Origin: JAKORR01 sp964608495
GTDB lineage: Bacteria > Armatimonadota > Zipacnadia > Zipacnadales > FEN-943
Assembly (NCBI GenBank): GCA_964608495.1
Contig: CAZSOQ010000061.1
Location: 1-24,221, forward strand
Length of the DNA: 24,221 nt
Reading direction: 5' to 3'
In this document: positions 15,088-23,684 of the stretch, piece by piece
How the letters are laid out: each line of letters opens with the position of its first letter
Position numbering within the stretch: position 1 is the first letter of the stretch
Program-made: the position numbers and the translations under genes
The notes under the pieces: generated by a model
Told to the model about the DNA's origin: nothing
What the model saw: only the letters and a program-made list of their open reading frames with translations
Database searches by the model: none

Positions 15088-16113
15088 TCACAGCACCAAC
15101 TCGGCGTACTCGCTCTCGCAGGGGTTCCCGTCCAGGTACAGCACCCGCCCGCTCCGCAACAGGCCTATCATCGAGTACTCCGTGTAGTCCTGGTCCGCGC
15201 CTCCATGGCGGCAGACGCTGGTGTCGCCGTGGTGGCGCAGGATGCGCTGCATGGCCTCCAGGCCGAGCTCGCGCTCCCCGGCCACCAACTCGTCCAGTAC
15301 CCGCTGTCGCGCTTGGGAACTGCGCTTGCCCTCCTCGGTCCTGCGGTCGGCGTGGGCCAGGGCCGGAAGCTGGTAGTGGTTGACGCAGGTAACGTACCCC
15401 TGCCCGTCCGGCGGGCGGCGCACCTGGATCAGCGGGCAGGGCGCCTCGATCGAGCACACCGTGCCCTGCGCGTCGGCGCAGACCATGCTGTAGCCCTTGC
15501 CCCGCGTGGGCAGCGACGCCATGGTGCGCAGGAAGTCGGCCGCGGTGCGCGCGTGCATCAGGGCCTCGTAGCCCCACGGCCGGATCGGCAGATGGTCGTC
15601 GCTCTGCTGGAACGCGCTGCCCACCGACGAGTGCCCCACGGCCACGCCCTCGGCGTTCACCGCGTCCAGGGTCGCCACCATGCCGCAGAAGGTGAAGTTG
15701 GCCTGCGGGATGGCGCCCTTGCGCCGCACGATGCGGCAGCAGGCCGGTCGCCTCTGACCGGGCGGCCCGCCGTCGTTGTTCTTGCCCCACATCGGCCCGT
15801 CCGGCCCGTCGGCAAAGGCCAGGTTCGTGCAGCCCTCGCTAGTCACCAGGTCGCCGGCGTACATGGGCAGATTGAGTTGCAGGATGTCCTCGAGGGGTAG
15901 GTCGGCGCCCTCTGCCGTGCCCTCCATCTCTTCGAGCACCTCGGGCAGGTGGGCGCAGAGCGTGGCCAGGAAGGCCGGTAGACGCCGCTGGAAGCTTCCC
16001 CGTGAGTCGGGAAAGGGGAAGAGGTGCAGGTGGGCATGGATTTCCTCGCGGAGCTCCTCGCCGGTAGCCCGGCCCACGCTGCGGGCGTCGCCGCTGACTT
16101 CCACGACCTTCAT
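15088..16113 (-). CDS. C45-type acyltransferase/amidase (Ntn hydrolase)
   Basis: A 341-residue protein of the acyl-CoA:6-aminopenicillanate acyltransferase family (peptidase C45), whose members cut themselves before a Cys that becomes the N-terminal nucleophile. The site is visible as SEGCTNLAF with Cys95, close to the Cys103 of the fungal enzyme, followed by WGKNNDG (109-115), the usual oxyanion/active-site region. The predicted subunits are about 94 and 247 residues. No signal peptide is seen. ATG 16113 follows AGGAGA by about 7 bases. Most bacterial relatives act on amide bonds or amino-acid conjugates rather than penicillins, so the substrate is open. It is a single gene in its orientation, divergent from the kinase across a 291-base gap. 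Confidence 0.85.
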   Translation of the reverse strand: MKVVEVSGDARSVGRATGEELREEIHAHLHLFPFPDSRGSFQRRLPAFLATLCAHLPEVLEEMEGTAEGADLPLEDILQLNLPMYAGDLVTSEGCTNLAFADGPDGPMWGKNNDGGPPGQRRPACCRIVRRKGAIPQANFTFCGMVATLDAVNAEGVAVGHSSVGSAFQQSDDHLPIRPWGYEALMHARTAADFLRTMASLPTRGKGYSMVCADAQGTVCSIEAPCPLIQVRRPPDGQGYVTCVNHYQLPALAHADRRTEEGKRSSQARQRVLDELVAGERELGLEAMQRILRHHGDTSVCRHGGADQDYTEYSMIGLLRSGRVLYLDGNPCESEYAELVL

Positions 16114-16168
16114 CGGGGTCTCTCCTGGCCCGCTGAGGGTGAGCCGAGCGGGCCGGCTGGCAGATTGG

Positions 16169-16240
16169 CTGCCACGGGCACCGATTCCTCCCGCGGCAGG
16201 CCCGAGCGCGGTGCTCTGCCACGGGCTCTACAGCCGTGGC
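16169..16240. repeat. Direct repeat CTGCCACGGGC x2 with inverted CCGTGGC arm
   Basis: CTGCCACGGGC occurs at 16169-16179 and again at 16216-16226, 47 bases apart. The second copy also forms a hairpin with AGCCGTGGC (16232-16240) over a 4-base loop, with one bulged G. All lie in the divergent gap between the C45 gene and the kinase. They could be regulator binding sites or a small dispersed repeat. Confidence 0.45.
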
Positions 16241-16277
16241 CACTGTCTTAAGGCTAAAGTCAGAGGTCAGGGTCCGT

Positions 16278-16296
16278 AGGCGTAAGGTTTACGCCT
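16278..16296. promoter_or_regulatory. Palindromic operator candidate
   Basis: AGGCGTAA (16278-16285) and TTACGCCT (16289-16296) are perfect 8-base arms with a GGT centre. This symmetry suits a dimeric regulator. It overlaps the likely -35 region of the promoter for the kinase operon, so binding would be expected to repress or modulate it. Confidence 0.55.
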
Positions 16297-16317
16297 CGCT
16301 CCACCATGGGGTATATT
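16288..16317 (+). promoter_or_regulatory. Candidate sigma-70-type promoter of the kinase operon
   Basis: TTTACG (16288-16293, 4/6 match) and TATATT (16312-16317, 5/6 match) are 18 bases apart in an otherwise GC-rich gap. Transcription would begin near 16324, which rules out the in-frame ATG at 16306 and supports ATG 16405. Confidence 0.45.
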
Positions 16318-16404
16318 GACTGTGGCAATCATCCACGCAGGGGCGGCGGAAAGGGCGGGCTGCCCGACAGAAGGCAAGGCGCAGGGACTTGGGGGCGCCG
16401 AGAT

Positions 16405-18360
16405 ATGCGGCGGTCTGAGAGCTGTAAGTGGAGGCTGTGCGTGGTGCTTGGCGCCATCAGCACCGTCGTAGCCCTGGGGCCTTCGGTACCGCTGGGTCCC
16501 GCGGACATGGCGCTGCTGTGCCGGCTGCTCTCGACTCGTCCCCTGAGGCCGCCGCCGAAGGTAGTCGTCCTCAAGATAGATGCGCAGGACATCGAGCGAC
16601 ACGAGACCGATCGCCCGGAGACCTGCACCTGTCCTCTCGTGCCCCGCTGGCTGCTCGCCCGCGGGATTGACACGCTGGCCAGTCTCCACGTGGGCGCGAT
16701 CGTGTTGGATCTGACCTTCGACCACCCGTGCCTGCTGCACGACGGCGCTCTGAGCCGGGCCATGGAACGCTCCGGGTTGGTCATCGTAGCGATGGACACG
16801 CTCGTTCGGGAGGCGGGCGTGCAGTTGGTGCCGCCCTCGGACACCGTGAAGGGCTACCGGGCGCTGGCCTCGCCGGCGGTGTATGCCCCCTACGGGCGCG
16901 TACTTGCCGTCCAGGCCATCCAGGGCGCGTCCTACAGGACCGTGGGTACGCCTGCGGGCCCCCTGGTGATGATCTCTGACGTGCGCCTGCCCCTGGGCCT
17001 GGCCGCCTGGTGCGTGGTCAAGGACGAGCCCGTGGGGGACGTCGAGCTCCAGACCTGCCACTCGGTGCGCGTGGGCTCCCTGGTGCTGCCGGTGATCGAG
17101 GCGCTGCCGATCCACCTCATGTCGCCCTTGCTGCCGCCTCTTGCCCCCGAGCAGGGACAGCACGCGCTGCTGGTATCCTGGTGGGGGCCGAAGAACACCT
17201 TCCCGGTCATCTCGCTGCGGCAGGTCCTGGCGGGCGAGGTGGATCCCGGCCTGATCCGCGACGCGGTGGTCATCATCGGGGACGAGCGCGAGGAGCGCAG
17301 CACCCCCCTGGGCGCGATGTCCGGTCCGGAGGTCCAGGCCAACATAGCGGCCACGATCCTTGCCCGCCGCTGGTTCCGACCTGTCTCCTTTGCGGCCCAC
17401 TGGGCCCTGGCTTTCGCGGGCTCGGTGGCCGCCACCCTTCTCATCACCATGCTGCCGGGCTTGATCGGCGCCGTCGGCGTCGTGGCGGAGGGCGGTGGTG
17501 TCCTGTACCTGTGCCGCCTGGCCGTCAACTCCGACCGGTGGCTGCTCGGCGCGCCTATACTGCTCGCCATCGCCTGCTCGGCCCTGATTGCGGCTCTGGT
17601 GGACCAGATCCAGCAGCAGCGGGCGCGCCAATGGCTCGCCCGCGAGATGGAGCTGCGCGACCAGCTCGCCAGCGAGCTTGCTCACGACTGCCGCAACCAC
17701 CTGGCCACCCTCTCCCGCACGCTGGAGCAGTTGCTCAGACGCCTCGCCAGGTACGGCGAGGACCTCGTGGACCCGCGGGCCGCCGAGATCATCCAGCGCC
17801 AGCTCCGGTCCCTGGAGCGCGAGGTCACGACCCTGCTCGACGCCGACCCCGATCATGTGATGACGCTGAGACTCAGCCCCGTGGAATTGCTCTCGATGAT
17901 CCGCGGCGTGGCGGCGGATATCGCGGCCTCAGCGCCAAGGCACCGAATCGAGGTCATCGGTCAGCCCTTGACCGTGAAGGCCGACGCGCCGCTTCTCGAG
18001 AGGGCCGTATGGAATCTGGTCCACAACGCAGTCAAATACTCGCCGCGTGGCGGCAAAGTGACGGTGGAGCTCTCGGCCAGTGACGGCCTTGTGCAGGTAT
18101 CCGTGACCGACGAAGGCATCGGCATCGAGCAGGACAAGCTCGACCGCCTCTTCGCGCGCTTCGTGCGGGTCGTCCCCCAGGATTCAGGGATAACGGGGAC
18201 AGGCCTTGGGCTGTATTCCGTCAAGCGCGCTGCTGAAGCCCACGGCGGCTCCGTGGACGTCAAGAGCCAGGTGGGTGTCGGGTCGACCTTTGTCATCCGA
18301 CTGCCGGCTCAGTCTTCTCCACCGGAGGAGTCTCACCATGACGCTGAGACGCTCAACTAG
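16405..18360 (+). CDS. CHASE2-domain sensor histidine kinase
   Basis: A 651-residue membrane sensor kinase. An N-terminal membrane segment (LCVVLGAISTVVALG) is followed by a CHASE2 extracytoplasmic domain at about 40-325, with KVVVLKIDAQDI and LASLHVGAIVLDLTF phrases. Three membrane helices (about 328-398) and a short coiled coil come next. His427 in ELAHDCRNHLATL is the likely phosphorylated residue. The ATPase domain has N-box WNLVHNAVKYSP, G1 DEGIGI (Asp569), F-box LFARFVRV and G2 GTGLGL (about 598). ATG 16405 has a GGGGG site 9 bases upstream and lies after the candidate promoter; ATG 16306 is the longer alternative. The stop lies 23 bases inside the next gene, so the two are translationally coupled. 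No response regulator gene is in the window. Confidence 0.9.
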   Translation: MRRSESCKWRLCVVLGAISTVVALGPSVPLGPADMALLCRLLSTRPLRPPPKVVVLKIDAQDIERHETDRPETCTCPLVPRWLLARGIDTLASLHVGAIVLDLTFDHPCLLHDGALSRAMERSGLVIVAMDTLVREAGVQLVPPSDTVKGYRALASPAVYAPYGRVLAVQAIQGASYRTVGTPAGPLVMISDVRLPLGLAAWCVVKDEPVGDVELQTCHSVRVGSLVLPVIEALPIHLMSPLLPPLAPEQGQHALLVSWWGPKNTFPVISLRQVLAGEVDPGLIRDAVVIIGDEREERSTPLGAMSGPEVQANIAATILARRWFRPVSFAAHWALAFAGSVAATLLITMLPGLIGAVGVVAEGGGVLYLCRLAVNSDRWLLGAPILLAIACSALIAALVDQIQQQRARQWLAREMELRDQLASELAHDCRNHLATLSRTLEQLLRRLARYGEDLVDPRAAEIIQRQLRSLEREVTTLLDADPDHVMTLRLSPVELLSMIRGVAADIAASAPRHRIEVIGQPLTVKADAPLLERAVWNLVHNAVKYSPRGGKVTVELSASDGLVQVSVTDEGIGIEQDKLDRLFARFVRVVPQDSGITGTGLGLYSVKRAAEAHGGSVDVKSQVGVGSTFVIRLPAQSSPPEESHHDAETLN

Positions 18361-21300
18361 ACCAAGAACCGTGGGCCTGGGGCTGCTCGCCCTCGTGCTC
18401 GCCCTCGGCTGCCTGCCCACCGCGAGTGCCCAGACCGTGCAGGTCGGCGTCGTCCGATCGCTCGCGGGTAGCGTCGAGTGCCGGCGGCAGGGCCTCAGGC
18501 AATGGGTGTCCGTGCCTACCAGCGGTCTGATCCTTGGTCCTGGCGACCAGCTACGCACCGGCGGCGATGGCAGTTGCTACGTGGTGATCGGCGGCACCCA
18601 GATCAAGGTGGGCCCCAAGAGCGTCGTCCACATGCCCGCCGCTGCGCCCAGGGGCGGCGTCTGGCACGCCCTGCGCATCCTGGTGGGCAAGGTCGTCATC
18701 CGCATCTTCGGCGACCGCCAGAACGACATCGTCACCCCGGCCGCCAAGGCTTCCGCCTCCGGCACCTGGTTCCAGGTGGAGGTGGACGACGACGGCGTCA
18801 CCACCGTCACCGTCGCCGAGGGTGTCGTCAACGTGTCCAACGAGGCGGGCCAGGTGGCCCTCAAGACCGATCAGCAGACCACGGTCGTGCCGGGCATGGC
18901 CCCCACAGCCCCCGTGACGGTCAACGCCCAGCAGACGATGATGTGGCAGGCCGATCTGCCCGAGCTGCCTCTGGCCCCCGAGATCCGGCTGGCGCCCGAC
19001 CGCAAGCGAGAGGACCTGCCCGGTGCGGCTCAGGACGCCCTGCAGTCCGCTGCCGGCAGGCCCGACGACCTGCAGGCCCAGCTCGAGGCCGCGGCCGTGC
19101 TCCATGACGCCGGTCGCCTGCCCGAGGCTGAGGCCGCTGCGCGGCGGGCCGTGCAGCTCGACGCGAACAGCGCGCAGGCGAAGGCCTTCCTGGCGCTGGT
19201 CCTGCTGGCCGAGGGGCGGGCCACCGAGGCGTTGGAGGCCCTGGCTGGAGCGCCAGCCGGCGCCTGGGCGGACCTGGCCTCGGGCTTGATCGCCCTGCGG
19301 GCCGGTGGCGCCCAGGTGCAGGGAGCGCTGGCGCTGCTGGGGGCCGCCGCAGCCGAGCTGCCTGAGGCCAGCCTGCACCAGGCCCTGGCCGCCATGCGTC
19401 TCGGCGAGGCCGGCTCCGCCGCGAGTGCGGTGGCCCGGGCCCTCGAGCAGCGGCCCGGCGACGCCAGGGCTCTCGCTCTGCAGGCGGTCTTGTGCCTCTC
19501 GCAGGGGCGGCTCGAGGAGGCCGCGCGTAGCGCCCAGGCCGCGGCGGAGGCCGAGCCCGGCTCGGCTCTGGCCCAGGAGGCCCTGGCCTCAGTGGCGCTG
19601 TTCTCCGGTGACCTCGAGGCCGCCTGCGATCACGCGCGCAGGGCCGTCGAGCTGGCGCCGGGCTCAGCCTCGGCTCACGCCGTCGCGGCCGACGCGTATA
19701 CGGCGGGCGATGACCTCGACGCTGCGCTGGACGAGGCGCTGACGGCCGTGGCCGTGGACCCGGCCCTGGGCCCCGCGTGGCGCGTGCTGGGCACGGTCTA
19801 CGCGGCCAAGGGCGTCTACCCCAAGGCCGCCAGCTCCCTGGAGCGTGCTCTCGAGCTGCAGCCGCGGATGGTCAGCGCCTACTCGACCCTCGGCGTGGTC
19901 TACTCGCGCCAGGGCAAGGTAGCCAAGGCTCTCGACCAGCTCCAGACGGCCCTGAGTCTGGGCTCCGCAAGCCCTCAGCTCGAGAACGACCTGGGGGCGC
20001 TCCTGGTGAACCTGGGGCGCTTCGACGAGGGCATCACCCACCTCAACTGGGCCGTGGAGCTTGCCGAGGAGAGCGGCGCGGGTTGGGCCATGCCCTACGG
20101 CAACCTGGCCCTGGCCTACCTGGACCTTAACCGCTTCGCGGAGGCGGAGGAGAACGTGCTGCGGGCCATGGAGCTGGGCGGGCGCTCGGCGCCCATCCAC
20201 ACGATAGCGGGTCGGGTGTACATGGAGCAGCAGCGGTACCAGCGCGCGGAAGCGGAGTTCCGCGAGGCACTGGAGCTAGACCCGACCTACGCGCTCGCGC
20301 GCGTCAAGCTGGCGGAGGTCTACCACCTGCGGGGGTCCGACCGCCAGGCGGCCAAGGAGTCCCTGCGCGCCGGCCTCACTGACGCCGGGGCCATGGTCGA
20401 GGAACGCTTCTACAGCCGCACGGAGCTGCGCGCGCAGGCCGGCAGCCGGATGGAGCGCCTCAAGACCGACGGCCGCGCCGGCGCGGGGCGCGTGGGCTAC
20501 TTCCTCAGCGTGGCCGACGAGGACCTGCCGCGCTGGCGCAGGAACGGCGACTTCGAGTCCCAGAGCGCCCAGTTGCTCGCTGGCGCGCACTCGAGCGACG
20601 ACAGCAACGACTTCCTGCGCGTGACTTACGACCGGACCGATTCCGGGCGCCCGGGGTCGGTGGACGACCCTGACCCCAACTACACCACGCGTGCGCATCA
20701 GACCGTCATCGAGCTCGGGCGCCGACAGAGCCTGGGCAGGGAGACGGAGCTGAGCTGGCTGGCCCGCTATCGGGAAACCGACTACCGCGCCACTAACCCT
20801 GACAGTCAGGCGCTGGACCCTGCCACGGCCGTCCTCCTCGACGCCAAGCCCTACCTGCATCGCGAGACGGACGAGACGCGCCTGGGCGGCGAGATCAACC
20901 TTCGCTGCCCGGTCGGTGACCGCGGCCGGCTGACGGCCGGCGTCGCGGGTGAGTGGGGCAACGGCCGCGCCCGGGGACTCCTGTGGCAGGTCAGGGACAC
21001 CCCGGGGGGCCCGGTGGCCGGACACTTCCCCTACCGGATGAGCGAACACCAGGACGCGTGGACGGGCTATGTGGAGCTGGCACTGACGGATGACGCCGAC
21101 GTCTTCTACCTGGGCGGCCTCGTGGCCGACACGGGCGAGACCGACGCCGTCTGGCGGCCCCGAGCCGCCTGGCGCCGCGACCTGTCCGCGAACCAGCTCC
21201 TGTGGCTCTCGACCTACCCCGTTGTCCGCGACGACGTGAGCTGGCTGTCGCCTACCGACCCCTGGCGGCAGGACCACGGCATCGAGTGGATCAACTTCGC

Positions 21301-21871
21301 GCCGGGCGGCTACGGCCAGTTCTACGAGGCGCGCTACCAGCTACGGGGAGGCCGCGAGGACCTGCTGGACCTGGTGGGCTTCTATCGCCAGTTCGAGGAC
21401 CTGCTCGTCTACGTGGCCAGTCCGCGGTGGAACCCGGAAGGCGGGTACTACGTTGTGAGCGACGGCAGTGCCTACGGTGCGCAGCTCACCTACGAGCGGC
21501 CTCTGTGTCCGCGTCTCACCCTGGCCGGACAGGCGACCTACACCCGCAGCGATGACGACGCCACGGGCGGCGACGTCCCGTACCTGCCTTGCTGGGGCGG
21601 GCGGTTGAGCGCGCACTACAAGGACCCGGCGGGCTGGCGCGCGGAGGCGGTCTGGCGCTACGTGGGCGGCCGCTACCATCTCACCGGCGCGGGAGCCTAC
21701 GCTCGCCTGGGCTCGTATAACACCCTTGACGCGCGCCTGTCGCGCCAGATCAACACATCCTGGGAGGTCTACCTCCTCGGCACGAACCTGCTCGACCGCC
21801 GGTACGAGCACTGGCTGGGCTTCCCAGAGCTGGGCCGCCACGTGGTCCTGGGGTTCGAGCATCGCTTCTGA
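18338..21871 (+). CDS. FecR-TPR-outer-membrane beta-barrel fusion protein
   Basis: A 1177-residue exported protein. ATG 18338 follows GGAGGAG by 7 bases. Residues 1-31 are a signal peptide (cleavage near ASA-QT). About 32-205 is a FecR-type domain (LRTGGDGSCYVVIGG, TPAAKASASGTWFQV, VAEGVVNVSNEAG). About 230-705 contains around twelve TPR-type helix pairs, such as AYSTLGVVYSRQGKVAKALDQL. About 715-1177 is beta-strand rich and ends NLLDRRYEHW...GRHVVLGFEHRF, the C-terminal signature and final Phe of TonB-dependent-receptor barrels. No plug domain or TonB box is visible. The order resembles Slam-type proteins (TPR then barrel) with FecR added. The periplasmic FecR/TPR part and outer-membrane barrel are inferred from the order. 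Coupling to the CHASE2 kinase suggests a sensing or export role. Confidence 0.8.
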   Translation: MTLRRSTRPRTVGLGLLALVLALGCLPTASAQTVQVGVVRSLAGSVECRRQGLRQWVSVPTSGLILGPGDQLRTGGDGSCYVVIGGTQIKVGPKSVVHMPAAAPRGGVWHALRILVGKVVIRIFGDRQNDIVTPAAKASASGTWFQVEVDDDGVTTVTVAEGVVNVSNEAGQVALKTDQQTTVVPGMAPTAPVTVNAQQTMMWQADLPELPLAPEIRLAPDRKREDLPGAAQDALQSAAGRPDDLQAQLEAAAVLHDAGRLPEAEAAARRAVQLDANSAQAKAFLALVLLAEGRATEALEALAGAPAGAWADLASGLIALRAGGAQVQGALALLGAAAAELPEASLHQALAAMRLGEAGSAASAVARALEQRPGDARALALQAVLCLSQGRLEEAARSAQAAAEAEPGSALAQEALASVALFSGDLEAACDHARRAVELAPGSASAHAVAADAYTAGDDLDAALDEALTAVAVDPALGPAWRVLGTVYAAKGVYPKAASSLERALELQPRMVSAYSTLGVVYSRQGKVAKALDQLQTALSLGSASPQLENDLGALLVNLGRFDEGITHLNWAVELAEESGAGWAMPYGNLALAYLDLNRFAEAEENVLRAMELGGRSAPIHTIAGRVYMEQQRYQRAEAEFREALELDPTYALARVKLAEVYHLRGSDRQAAKESLRAGLTDAGAMVEERFYSRTELRAQAGSRMERLKTDGRAGAGRVGYFLSVADEDLPRWRRNGDFESQSAQLLAGAHSSDDSNDFLRVTYDRTDSGRPGSVDDPDPNYTTRAHQTVIELGRRQSLGRETELSWLARYRETDYRATNPDSQALDPATAVLLDAKPYLHRETDETRLGGEINLRCPVGDRGRLTAGVAGEWGNGRARGLLWQVRDTPGGPVAGHFPYRMSEHQDAWTGYVELALTDDADVFYLGGLVADTGETDAVWRPRAAWRRDLSANQLLWLSTYPVVRDDVSWLSPTDPWRQDHGIEWINFAPGGYGQFYEARYQLRGGREDLLDLVGFYRQFEDLLVYVASPRWNPEGGYYVVSDGSAYGAQLTYERPLCPRLTLAGQATYTRSDDDATGGDVPYLPCWGGRLSAHYKDPAGWRAEAVWRYVGGRYHLTGAGAYARLGSYNTLDARLSRQINTSWEVYLLGTNLLDRRYEHWLGFPELGRHVVLGFEHRF

Positions 21872-21924
21872 GCACCCTTGCAGTGCGGGAGCGCGCGGTT
21901 GCTGACAACGGAGGCTTGGTTCCG

Positions 21925-22917
21925 ATGACGTGCACAAGAGCTTCAATGGTCTGTGCGGCGGCCACAGCGGCTGTGCTGGTGGCTCTGCTGGGCGGTTGCT
22001 CGGGGGGCGGTGGGGCCGTGCCGGCGGACCCCGACGGCGGCTACCTGGCCGACCAGGCCACCGTGGCGCTTGTGTGCCTCAGGTGGCTGCCGGTGCTCTT
22101 CCCCGAGGTGCTGCACGGTCAGGGAGACGGCTGCCAGCCCACCGACCCGGAGGTGACCCCGAACCCGGACGGCACCCTCAACCTGCGCTATCGTCGCTCG
22201 GACTGCGCGGAGGTCCAGTGGGTGATGGATCCCACCTTCCTCAGTGGGCACGCGGTGGTCCTCTACCCCGATGGCGGTCGGGAGACCCAGGCCTTCGAGC
22301 TGACGCCCCAGCCTGACGGTTCCGCCGAGGTGACGGAGCAGCGGACCTTCCCTGACGGCGCCCGGGCCGAGACCACGATCACCGTCGCTCCGTGGACCGC
22401 CGGCGACGATCCCCTGCTCAACACGCAGCAAGGCCGGTTGTTCCTGCCCGACGGCAGGACCATGGACTTCCGGCGCCAGGAGTACATGAAGCGGTCGGAG
22501 CTGTCGGTGGACGCGCACGAAGGCTGGACCTTCGACGTGCAGACCCCCAACGTTCCCGGCCAGACGCTGCCGGATCTGGCCGCGACGGCAACGGGCTCGC
22601 TCTCCCACAGCCCCGAGGCCCTGACCTTCGCGCTCGAGGCCACATCGCCGGCGGCCGGCTTCTGGGACATCATGCGCGTCCAGACGCCCAGCGGGCTCTC
22701 GGGCTTGTTCCAGCTCGACGATGCCCTGAAGGGGCGAGGCACGGTGCGTGAACGCGAACAGGTGGCGATCACGCTGAGCTGGGACGTCGCCGGGCGTGTA
22801 AGAGCCACCTACGCCGACGGCCGTACCGCCAGCGGCGCGCCGTCCGCTGCCGCCCGCGACTTCCTGGTGGACCAGTGGCTGTGGAGACTTGGGGAGTTTG
22901 GCCCGTCGCCGCGTTAG
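21925..22917 (+). CDS. Lipoprotein of unknown function
   Basis: A 330-residue predicted lipoprotein. ATG 21925 has GGAGG (21910-21914) 10 bases upstream; an in-frame GTG at 21883 would add 14 residues before the signal and is less likely. The signal sequence ends with the lipobox LLGGC (Cys25), followed by a short Gly-rich tether. The mature part is acidic and mostly beta-rich, with repeated short strands and DG turns (VVLYPDGGRETQAFELTPQPDG, TFPDGARAETTITV, RLFLPDGRTMDF) like those of YD- or MORN-type repeat proteins; I do not recognise a family. It lies 53 bases after the barrel gene and 32 before the next, so it is probably in the same operon and may act at the outer membrane with the barrel protein. 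Confidence 0.7.
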   Translation: MTCTRASMVCAAATAAVLVALLGGCSGGGGAVPADPDGGYLADQATVALVCLRWLPVLFPEVLHGQGDGCQPTDPEVTPNPDGTLNLRYRRSDCAEVQWVMDPTFLSGHAVVLYPDGGRETQAFELTPQPDGSAEVTEQRTFPDGARAETTITVAPWTAGDDPLLNTQQGRLFLPDGRTMDFRRQEYMKRSELSVDAHEGWTFDVQTPNVPGQTLPDLAATATGSLSHSPEALTFALEATSPAAGFWDIMRVQTPSGLSGLFQLDDALKGRGTVREREQVAITLSWDVAGRVRATYADGRTASGAPSAAARDFLVDQWLWRLGEFGPSPR

Positions 22918-22949
22918 CGGCTTAGACCAGAGGATCAGGGGGATTGGCA

Positions 22950-23519
22950 ATGGGTCAGTTGAAAGTCTGTGTCAAGAGGACGTGTCCCAGCGGCACGGGG
23001 GTTTCCGGGTTGACTGTGCAGTTGAGTCCGCCTTCGGGGCCGTCGGGCACTACGGGCTCGGACGGCTGCGTTACCTTCTACAACCTCAAGGAGTACGCCT
23101 ACTTCGCCATATACGTCAACGGCGTGTTCTGCCAGACGGTGCTGGTGCTGCCCGTGCCCCAGACTGTGTGCATCACGTACACAGCGAAGATGAAGACAAA
23201 GGTATCCACCCTCGCGCTCACCGTGCTCTTACCCCACGGCTTTCCCGCCGCAGGACAGGCGGTGAAGCTTGTGCCGACGGCGGCGGCATCCAAGACCAAG
23301 AAGGCGAGCGCTGTGCGTTTCCGGGTACCGGAGTCCAGGCCCAACAGCCTCGACGAAGTGCCGCTGGAGATGGGCGTGGCCCTGCTGGTGGTTGCGGCCG
23401 GTGAGTACGAGGTGTTCGTGCTGGCTCCCGACGGCGAGGTCCTCTCCGCCGGGCTCGTTGACGCACCGCCTACGGAAGCGGGGGAGATCGCCTACCGCCA
23501 GGTGCAGGTGGAGCTCTAG
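22950..23519 (+). CDS. Small CPSGT-motif protein, two-domain form, unknown function
   Basis: A 189-residue protein with ATG 22950 seven bases after AGGGGG (22937-22942). Residues 1-74 match the 77-residue protein encoded downstream: VCVKRTCPSGT (Cys7, Cys12), GPSGTT near 30-35, then an aromatic strand and NGVF (57-60), and a Cys at 74. The spacing of strand, PSGTT turn, Gly, Phe and NGVF resembles the carboxypeptidase-regulatory/transthyretin-like beta-sandwich. Residues about 85-189 form a second beta-rich segment ending VQVEL. No signal peptide is seen, although its gene neighbours encode envelope proteins. The pair looks like a small family that I cannot name. Function is unknown; a surface or structural role is only a guess from context. 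Confidence 0.65.
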   Translation: MGQLKVCVKRTCPSGTGVSGLTVQLSPPSGPSGTTGSDGCVTFYNLKEYAYFAIYVNGVFCQTVLVLPVPQTVCITYTAKMKTKVSTLALTVLLPHGFPAAGQAVKLVPTAAASKTKKASAVRFRVPESRPNSLDEVPLEMGVALLVVAAGEYEVFVLAPDGEVLSAGLVDAPPTEAGEIAYRQVQVEL

Positions 23520-23684
23520 GCTCCGGCCCTGCTCCGCCACCCGTGGCGAGGGCGACCAGGGCTTTCTCGGGCTTGCTCGGGCATGGGGGTAGGGCGGTGG
23601 GGTACAGCCACGTCCGTTCACGAGGTTGGGCCGTCACGCGGTTCACTCTCGCCTGGCGGGTCCAGGCTGTGAGGGGGTGTGGGC

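Noticed and set aside
16306..16404. 33-codon N-terminal extension of the kinase
   Set aside because: No ribosome site, and the likely -10 (16312-16317) lies inside it; the membrane segment begins just after ATG 16405.
16267..17856. Leftward open frame of 529 codons opposite the CHASE2 kinase
   Set aside because: The kinase has full domain motifs; this frame is rich in Gln, Arg and Gly and shows no domain.
19030..20450. Repetitive DNA in the TPR region as a repeat array
   Set aside because: The periodicity is at the protein level (34-residue helix pairs); nucleotide units are not conserved enough to be a DNA repeat or CRISPR.
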